The position numbers and the translations under genes are program-made. Of a DNA stretch of 17,174 bases, positions 7,637-12,791 are shown piece by piece (positions within the stretch are counted from its first letter, which is position 1; every line of letters starts with the position of its first letter). The notes beneath the pieces are model-generated. The model saw only the letters and a program-made list of their open reading frames with translations, searched no databases and had not been told where the DNA came from. This stretch comes from Tissierellia bacterium (lineage in GTDB: Bacteria; Bacillota; Clostridia; Tissierellales; Tepidimicrobiaceae): contig JAAYRM010000139.1 of the NCBI GenBank assembly GCA_012518745.1, forward strand, positions 1 through 17,174, read 5' to 3'.

Positions 7637-8242
7637 CTAAGCATCCACTTTGGATTTCTTTTTTAACATATGATTAAATATCCCTATCAGTATTCCCAAT
7701 AAAATAAATGCTCCCGGAGGCATTATGAATATCAACGCCGGTTCAAAGGAAGGTCCAAAGAGCTGTATATCGAATAGGGTACCTGCGCCTATTATCTCCC
7801 TCAAGGCTCCTAATATTAGCAAAGCACCAGTATAACCGACACCCATTCCGAGACCATCCACCACCGAGGCTACTACTCCATTCTGTGAAGCAAATGCCTC
7901 TGCCCTTGCTAGTATTATACAGTTTACTACTATAAGGGGTATGAATATGCCCAGAGCATTATATAGATCCCTGGTATATGCCTTCATAAACATCTCTATT
8001 ATGGTAACAAAGGTCGCAATAACGACTACGAAGGCTGGTATTCGTATCTTATCCGGTATCACCCTTCTAAATAGGGAGATTACGAGGTTAGAACCCACTA
8101 AAACCCCCGTTACGGCTAAACCCATACCTATTCCATTTACAACAGAGGTGGTTACAGCCAAAACCGAACACATACCTATCAATTGGACGAATATGGGGTT
8201 TTCCTTAATTAAACCATCATAAAAGACCTTAGATAATTTCAA
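7637..8242 (-). CDS. rnfE: Rnf complex subunit RnfE
   Basis: Polytopic membrane subunit of Rnf, homologous to NqrD and partner of RnfA. The 201 residues form about six helices. Seen: ENPIFVQLIGMCSVLAVTTS at 14-33 with C25, and IPLIVVNCIILARAEAFAS at 101-119 with C108, the two cysteines expected to share an Fe-S cluster with RnfA. The start is TTG at 8240-8242, supported by GGAGGTGG six bases upstream; the next in-frame ATG would remove the conserved first region. It lies 15 bp after rnfG and 18 bp before rnfA. Length and motifs are normal. Confidence 0.96.
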   Translation of the reverse strand: MKLSKVFYDGLIKENPIFVQLIGMCSVLAVTTSVVNGIGMGLAVTGVLVGSNLVISLFRRVIPDKIRIPAFVVVIATFVTIIEMFMKAYTRDLYNALGIFIPLIVVNCIILARAEAFASQNGVVASVVDGLGMGVGYTGALLILGALREIIGAGTLFDIQLFGPSFEPALIFIMPPGAFILLGILIGIFNHMLKKKSKVDA

Positions 8243-8257
8243 AACTCTCCACCTCCA

Positions 8258-8842
8258 TTAATTAGACTGCTCTGATAATGTTTCGTTATATATCTGTCTG
8301 GCGACGTTAACCCCACTAACTATAGCCTCTGTGGTAGTAGTTGCACTTGTAATCGCCTGAACCTCATCATCACCAGCAGGTTCCCTAGCTGAAACCACTT
8401 CTTGATCTACGGGTTTGTTTCTAAAGGATTCGGTAAACTCAGGCTTTGTAGCATTGGCGCCTAGACCGGGGGTTTCCTTATGATTCAATATCTTAATCCC
8501 CATTATCTTCCCCTCAGTAGATATACCCACCGTAAACTCTATATCCCCGCCATAACCATTTGCATTCATCTTGAAGGTATAACCCACTAATTCATCGTCA
8601 TCATAGCCTTCAAATATTTCAATTATATCTGGATTATCCACTATTATCGTTTCCGCTAATCCTTCATCTATTTCCTCGAAGATTTTCCCATTGGGTAGGG
8701 TTTCCTGCTTAGCAATTTGATCTGCAAGCCTTTCGGCTTCCTCTATCCTAACCGAGGTAACCTCGTTAGAGAATGCTAGAATCCCACCAGAAAGGGCAGT
8801 TATCAAAAATAGTATTAGACCTAGTTTAATCGTCTCGTTCAT
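8258..8842 (-). CDS. rnfG: Rnf complex subunit RnfG (covalent FMN protein)
   Basis: Membrane-anchored flavoprotein whose FMN domain faces outside. Seen in 194 residues: an N-terminal helix at about 6-26; the FMN-binding domain with ILNHKETPGLGA at 118-129; and the flavinylation motif ITSATTTT at 164-171, where T168 aligns with the threonine that carries covalent FMN in RnfG and NqrC. Attachment needs an ApbE-type flavin transferase, which is not encoded in this window. ATG 8842 directly abuts the rnfD stop, and its ribosome binding site GGGGAGGTGA lies within the end of rnfD, so the two are coupled. Confidence 0.95.
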   Translation of the reverse strand: MNETIKLGLILFLITALSGGILAFSNEVTSVRIEEAERLADQIAKQETLPNGKIFEEIDEGLAETIIVDNPDIIEIFEGYDDDELVGYTFKMNANGYGGDIEFTVGISTEGKIMGIKILNHKETPGLGANATKPEFTESFRNKPVDQEVVSAREPAGDDEVQAITSATTTTEAIVSGVNVARQIYNETLSEQSN

Positions 8843-9880
8843 CTACTTCACCTCCCCAAACTTCTTAGGAGCTGTCAGCTTTTCAATCAACGGTACGGTA
8901 ATATTCATCAATAGTATCGAATACGATACACCCTCTGGATATCCACCATTTACCCTTATTATAGCGGTGAGTATCCCTGCCCCTATGCCAAATACAATCC
9001 TACCCTTTGAGGTTACCGGCGAAGATGCATAGTCTGTAGCCATATAGAAGGCCCCTAAAATCAGACCACCACTCAATATATGATAGGGTATGAACTGGCT
9101 TTCCACCCCTAGGATCATCAGCATCGCAAGGGTTGAGCCTATATAGGCCACAGGAATTTTCCAATCTATTACCTGCCTAATTATCAAATAGGCGGCACCG
9201 ATCAATAGGAGCAGTATAGAGGTCTCCCCTATGGCCCCTGGGTTGTTTCCTATAAATAGATTCCACAGGGTAGGGAGTTCCGCCCCTGCCGCCTGGCTTG
9301 CAGATGTTGCGGATTCCACGGTTGCAGAAGCAGTACCATCCGCTGACATCCCGAATTTCATTATGGCCAATGGAGTGGCCGCAGACATTACGTCTGGCCT
9401 AGTCCCCGTAAAGGTTGACATATGAATCGGCCAAGAGGTCAATAGCATTGCCCTCGCAGCCAACGCTGGATTCATAAAGTTAGAACCCAATCCCCCGAAG
9501 AATTGCTTTACTACTATGATGGCAAATGCAGAGCCCATTATTGGTAACCACCAGGGCGCACTTGCTGGCAAATTAAATGCAATCAGGATACCAGTTATAA
9601 TAGCTGAAAAATCATCTATCGTTATAGGTTTTCCAAATAATTTCTGAATAATAGCCTCAAAGAACATGGATGAAGCTATGGATATCAATATCAGTTTCAA
9701 TGCATTTATACCGAAAAAGTATACGCTACCTATAATAGCCGGTGTCAATGCAATTATCACATCCAGCATTATCCTCTGTACAGATTCATTGGATCTAATA
9801 TGAGGAGATGAAGAAACTAATAACATGTTTTCTAGGGCAACTTCCTCCGCCCTAGGAGCGCTTGCTACTCTACTATCCAT
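8843..9880 (-). CDS. rnfD: Rnf complex subunit RnfD (covalent FMN membrane subunit)
   Basis: Polytopic membrane flavoprotein homologous to NqrB. It is thought to pass electrons across the membrane in step with ion movement. Seen in 345 residues: the N-terminal VSSSPHIRS signature at 22-30; NFMNPALAARAMLLTSWP at 134-151; and VMSAATPLAIMKFG at 164-177 with T169 as the likely covalent FMN site. GGNP-like and FYMATDYASSPVT (278-290) stretches follow, typical of the family. An 18-residue hydrophilic leader precedes the signature, but the TAGGAGGATATGAA site places the start at ATG 9880. A Ser/Thr/Ala-rich loop at about 178-201 follows the FMN motif. It lies 15 bp after rnfC. Confidence 0.96.
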   Translation of the reverse strand: MDSRVASAPRAEEVALENMLLVSSSPHIRSNESVQRIMLDVIIALTPAIIGSVYFFGINALKLILISIASSMFFEAIIQKLFGKPITIDDFSAIITGILIAFNLPASAPWWLPIMGSAFAIIVVKQFFGGLGSNFMNPALAARAMLLTSWPIHMSTFTGTRPDVMSAATPLAIMKFGMSADGTASATVESATSASQAAGAELPTLWNLFIGNNPGAIGETSILLLLIGAAYLIIRQVIDWKIPVAYIGSTLAMLMILGVESQFIPYHILSGGLILGAFYMATDYASSPVTSKGRIVFGIGAGILTAIIRVNGGYPEGVSYSILLMNITVPLIEKLTAPKKFGEVK

Positions 9881-9895
9881 TTCATATCCTCCTAA

Positions 9896-11230
9896 CTAAT
9901 TTGTTTTATTTCTTTTAGCAATTATTTCCCGCTTCGCTAATCTGATCGATTCCACCAACGGCCGTTTAGATGGACATTGGTATGAACAGGCACCACATTC
10001 TACGCAATCCAGAGCATGCAGAGCCTCGGCTTTATCAAAATCCCCTTTTAAGGCGTAGTTACTCAAGTATATAGGCTGTAGATATACTGGGCATACCTCG
10101 AGGCATTTCCCGCATCTTATACAGGGTTGAAGGGGTTCTGGTTTTGCCTCTTCTTCAGTCATCACCAGTATTCCTCCGGTTCCCTTTATTACTGGTACAT
10201 CTATGCTATATTGGCTTATGCCCATCATGGGCCCCCCCATAAGTATCTTGCCAGGGGAACCTTCGTTGAATCCTCCACATTGTTCGATAATATCCTTAAA
10301 TGGAGTTCCTACCTTCACCACCAGGTTCCTTGGATTCTTTACCCCTTGACCGGTAATAGTAACTACCCTTTCATACAGAGGTTTCCCATCCATTACTGCT
10401 TCCGCAATCGCCCTGGTAGTTGAAATATTGCTGACGACTGCACCTACATCCATGGGTAGTCCCCCTGATGGAACCTGACGCCCCAATATTACATCTATCA
10501 ATCTTTTCTCATCCCCTTGAGGATATTTCACCTTTAGGGGCACTATGGATATATTTTCTTCATCCCTACTCGCTTCCTTCAAGGCCTTGATGGCGTCGGG
10601 TTTATTTACCTCTACCCCTATTACCCCCTTATCCACGCCAACTGCCTTCATAATCACCTTCAACCCAAATACTATCTTATCGGGTTCCTCAACCATTAAA
10701 CGATGATCTGCAGTTAAATAGGGCTCACACTCTGCCCCGTTGATCAATATGGTATCTATCTTCTTTTCTGCGGGTGGCGAGAACTTTACATGCGCTGGGA
10801 ATCCTGCTCCTCCCATCCCCGTTATACCCGCTTCCTTGATTATTTCAATTAGTTCTTCAGGAGATAGGTCCTCCAATCCTCCATTGGGCTTTATTGATTC
10901 ATCCATGGTGTTCTTCCCATCCGACTCTATTACAACACATTCTACGGTAAGGCCAGTGGGAATTGCCATGGAAACAATTTCCTTCACCGTGCCCGATACG
11001 GATGAGTGTACCGGTGCTGATACGAAAGCTTGAGACTGCCCAATTACCTGCCCAACCTTGACCTCGTCCCCTGCTTGTACCACCGCCTCACAAGGTGCCC
11101 CAGTATGTTGATGGAGCGCAATCATTACCATAGATGGATCTTCGGCTGGTTCTATTAATAGATCTTTGGTAAGGCCTTTATTATCTGATACAGCCACCCC
11201 ACCCCTGAAAGTGAGATCTTTTAGCTTCAT
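9896..11230 (-). CDS. rnfC: Rnf complex subunit RnfC (NADH/NAD-binding)
   Basis: Cytoplasmic subunit that exchanges electrons with NAD(H). The 444 residues are typical of the short clostridial form. Seen: the N-terminal FRGGV box at 8-12; a biotinyl/lipoyl-like stretch with SAPVHSSVSGTVKEI at 71-85; the flavin/NADH-binding glycine motif GMGGAGFPAHVKF at 138-150; NGAECEPYLTADHR at 164-177; and two ferredoxin clusters, C370-C373-C376-C380 and C409-C412-C415-C419. ATG 11230 follows AAGAGGTG. As the first gene of the operon it lies about 85-90 bases behind the predicted transcription start. Confidence 0.96.
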   Translation of the reverse strand: MKLKDLTFRGGVAVSDNKGLTKDLLIEPAEDPSMVMIALHQHTGAPCEAVVQAGDEVKVGQVIGQSQAFVSAPVHSSVSGTVKEIVSMAIPTGLTVECVVIESDGKNTMDESIKPNGGLEDLSPEELIEIIKEAGITGMGGAGFPAHVKFSPPAEKKIDTILINGAECEPYLTADHRLMVEEPDKIVFGLKVIMKAVGVDKGVIGVEVNKPDAIKALKEASRDEENISIVPLKVKYPQGDEKRLIDVILGRQVPSGGLPMDVGAVVSNISTTRAIAEAVMDGKPLYERVVTITGQGVKNPRNLVVKVGTPFKDIIEQCGGFNEGSPGKILMGGPMMGISQYSIDVPVIKGTGGILVMTEEEAKPEPLQPCIRCGKCLEVCPVYLQPIYLSNYALKGDFDKAEALHALDCVECGACSYQCPSKRPLVESIRLAKREIIAKRNKTN

Positions 11231-11294
11231 CCTATTACACCTCTTTTTTATAATATAATTACTATCTAATTAAAAATTACAAGATACTCTATCG

Positions 11295-11308
11295 AACTTT
11301 CAAAAGTT
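11295..11308. repeat. 14-bp palindrome in the rnf leader
   Basis: AACTTT-CA-AAAGTT is a perfect dyad (6-bp arms, 2-base centre) just downstream of the predicted rnf transcription start and about 65 bases ahead of rnfC. It could be an operator or a weak leader hairpin; AT-rich dyads of this size also occur by chance. Confidence 0.4.
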
Positions 11309-11323
11309 TCATTAATGCATTTT

Positions 11324-11352
11324 ATTATAACATCTTTTACAGCTCATGTATA
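11324..11352 (-). promoter_or_regulatory. Sigma-A-type promoter candidate for rnfCDGEAB
   Basis: On the minus strand TATACA (11347-11352, four of six consensus bases) is 17 bp from a perfect TATAAT (11324-11329). The predicted start is near 11317, giving a leader of about 87 bases before rnfC. The -35 box touches the inner arm of a large inverted repeat. Confidence 0.6.
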
Positions 11353-11396
11353 CCCCATAGGCGTATTGAGATGTTTTTAACAACTACCTATGGGGT
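11352..11396. repeat. 10-bp inverted repeat upstream of rnf promoter
   Basis: ACCCCATAGG (11352-11361) and CCTATGGGGT (11387-11396) are exact reverse complements separated by 25 bases. The repeat lies between the dinB stop and the rnf promoter, with one arm ending at the -35 box. As RNA from dinB it would form a hairpin, but no U-tract follows, so it does not look like an intrinsic terminator. Confidence 0.75.
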
Positions 11397-11439
11397 TGCA
11401 TGTCCTTAAATTACCAATATAAATAAGATTATAGTTTAT

Positions 11440-12486
11440 CTATATATCTAAACTCAATTGAACTGGATCCTCCGGATATATTAAATTGGATACCGTAAGT
11501 CCTAGAAGCCGTATTCTATCATGGAATTCAAATCTGGTGGTAAGTATATACCTTCCTATTTTGAATATATCCTCATAGCTATTGGTTGCCAAAGCGAGGG
11601 TGTGGCTCCTAGTCTCCATGGAAAAATCTCCATATTTCACCTTTACGGTTATGGTCCTGATGAGATAACCCCTAGACTTTAATTCCCTAGATAGATTCAT
11701 GGCATAGGTTGCTAGCCTCTCCACTAAAAAATCCATATCTCCCATATCCTCTCGGAAGGTCTCCTCCTCCCCAATGGATTGATTTGCAGCCCGCTCTTCA
11801 ACTGGCCTATGATCTATACCATATGAGAAATCGTATATTTCGCTACCTTTTTGCCCAAATATGGATATGAGCACATCCCTATCGTATCCCTGAACATCCC
11901 CTATATAGTAGATACCCAATTTATTTAATTCCTTCTCCATGCTTGGGCCAACCCCCCATAACTTGGTTATGGGTAGCGGTTTTAGTAGCTCTACGGCCTC
12001 TTTCTCCCTAATTATGGTTAGGCCATCGGGTTTTTCCATATCCGATGCGAGTTTGGCTAGGAATTTATTGATGGACACGCCCACGGATGCCGTTAGCCTT
12101 AACTCATCCCTTATATCCCCTTTAATTCGCTTGGCTATATGGATAGGATCCCTTCCCGTCGTATCCAAAAAAGCCTCATCTATCGAGACCGGCTCTATCC
12201 TATCGGAATATCTTTGAAGGATGCTCCGCACCTCTCTAGATACCCTTTTATATTTTTCCATATCGGTTGGCAGGTATATGCCATATGGGCATAGCTTTTT
12301 AGCCTCCCTTGCCGACATAGCAGAGTGTATCCCATATTTTCTAGCCTCATAAGAGGCGGTGCATACAACGCCCCTATCCGATACCCCTCCAATTATTATA
12401 GGCTTGCCGACTAGGCTCGGATCATCCCTTTGCTCCACCGCAGCATAGAAGGCGTCCATATCCATATGAATGATAGATCTCCCCAT
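11440..12486 (-). CDS. dinB: DNA polymerase IV (Y family)
   Basis: Translesion DNA polymerase. With the start at ATG 12486 it has 348 residues, the normal length. Seen: HMDMDAFYAAVE at 7-18 with metal ligand D9 and steric-gate Y14; SYEARKYGIHSAMS at 46-59; the catalytic SIDEAFLD with D103 and E104; the SVGVSINKFLAKLASD palm/thumb box at 135-150; a little-finger domain; and a C-terminal QLSLDI at 343-348 that fits the beta-clamp-binding motif. ATG 12492 also opens the frame but lies only one base from the AAGGTGG site, whereas 12486 is seven bases away, so the latter is preferred. It stands alone, downstream of the tRNA-Leu terminator and upstream of rnf. Confidence 0.95.
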   Translation of the reverse strand: MGRSIIHMDMDAFYAAVEQRDDPSLVGKPIIIGGVSDRGVVCTASYEARKYGIHSAMSAREAKKLCPYGIYLPTDMEKYKRVSREVRSILQRYSDRIEPVSIDEAFLDTTGRDPIHIAKRIKGDIRDELRLTASVGVSINKFLAKLASDMEKPDGLTIIREKEAVELLKPLPITKLWGVGPSMEKELNKLGIYYIGDVQGYDRDVLISIFGQKGSEIYDFSYGIDHRPVEERAANQSIGEEETFREDMGDMDFLVERLATYAMNLSRELKSRGYLIRTITVKVKYGDFSMETRSHTLALATNSYEDIFKIGRYILTTRFEFHDRIRLLGLTVSNLIYPEDPVQLSLDI

Positions 12487-12524
12487 GACCATACCACCTT
12501 ATTACGATACCAATAACTTGAATT

Positions 12525-12553
12525 AGCATACCATATATCTATATGGCTATATA
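12525..12553 (-). promoter_or_regulatory. Possible dinB promoter with palindrome filling the spacer
   Basis: The minus strand has TATATA (12548-12553) and TATGCT (12525-12530) 17 bp apart, both imperfect. The spacer is almost entirely the perfect palindrome CCATATA-GA-TATATGG (12531-12546), an attractive operator position. The boxes are weak, and the -35 overlaps the T-tract of the tRNA terminator, so this is tentative. It does not match the LexA box of Gram-positives. Confidence 0.35.
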
Positions 12554-12581
12554 AAAAAATCATATACACACAGTATATGAT
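12552..12581 (-). terminator. Intrinsic terminator of tRNA-Leu
   Basis: Two bases after the encoded CCA, the minus strand reads ATCATATAC and GTATATGAT (9-bp perfect stem, 5-base loop, 12559-12581), followed by a run of T. This ends the single-tRNA transcript before dinB. Confidence 0.92.
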
Positions 12582-12583
12582 AA

Positions 12584-12671
12584 TGGTGCGGGAAAAGGGA
12601 TTCGAACCCCCACGGTGTCTCCACCAATAGCCCCTCAAGCTATCGTGTCTACCAAATTCCACCATTCCCGC
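12584..12671 (-). tRNA. tRNA-Leu (anticodon GAG)
   Basis: An 88-base cloverleaf including encoded CCA. Acceptor arms GCGGGAA and TTCCCGC pair fully, with A as the discriminator base. The anticodon stem ATAGC/GCTAT encloses loop TTGAGGG with anticodon GAG at 12634-12636, reading CUC and CUU leucine codons. A long variable arm (GGTG/CACC) marks a class II tRNA, and the T arm has GGTTCGAATCC. It is flanked by its own promoter and terminator, so it is transcribed alone. Confidence 0.97.
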
Positions 12672-12693
12672 ATAATCTTATTGTCCACTATAT

Positions 12694-12722
12694 ATTATAG
12701 ATAATATTTCAACTTTTTTCAA
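12694..12722 (-). promoter_or_regulatory. Sigma-A promoter of tRNA-Leu
   Basis: The minus strand has TTGAAA (12717-12722), a 17-bp spacer and a perfect TATAAT (12694-12699). The predicted start is about 15 bases before the mature tRNA 5' end. Confidence 0.85.
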
Positions 12723-12757
12723 CCATTACTTTTTACCAATCCCTAAATGGATGAAAA

Positions 12758-12791
12758 TTAAAAATCTCCTAGCTGGCTAGGAGATTTTTAA
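12758..12791 (-). terminator. Intrinsic terminator overlapping the end of the amidase gene
   Basis: A perfect 16-bp inverted repeat (12758-12773 and 12776-12791) with a T-rich 3' arm on the minus strand. The stop codon of the amidase gene (12769-12771) lies inside the stem, so the last residues of the protein (KNLLAS) are encoded by the hairpin. The arms are symmetric, so it could act in both directions. Confidence 0.85.

Noticed and set aside
11245..11275. A second rnf promoter, TTGTAA with a TTATAT-like -10
   Set aside because: The spacing is 18-19 bp and the start would fall almost on the rnfC ribosome binding site; the upstream TATAAT candidate is better.
11352..11396. Inverted repeat read as a dinB intrinsic terminator
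   Set aside because: The loop is 25 bases long and the following minus-strand sequence is TATACATGAG rather than a T-tract.
12195..12665. Two minus-strand short frames overlapping dinB and the tRNA
   Set aside because: They are out-of-frame shadows of dinB and of the tRNA-Leu gene and show no protein family features.
12584..12671. tRNA-Leu as an integration site for a mobile element
   Set aside because: No direct repeat of the tRNA 3' end, integrase or foreign-looking gene is seen on either side; dinB and the amidase look native.
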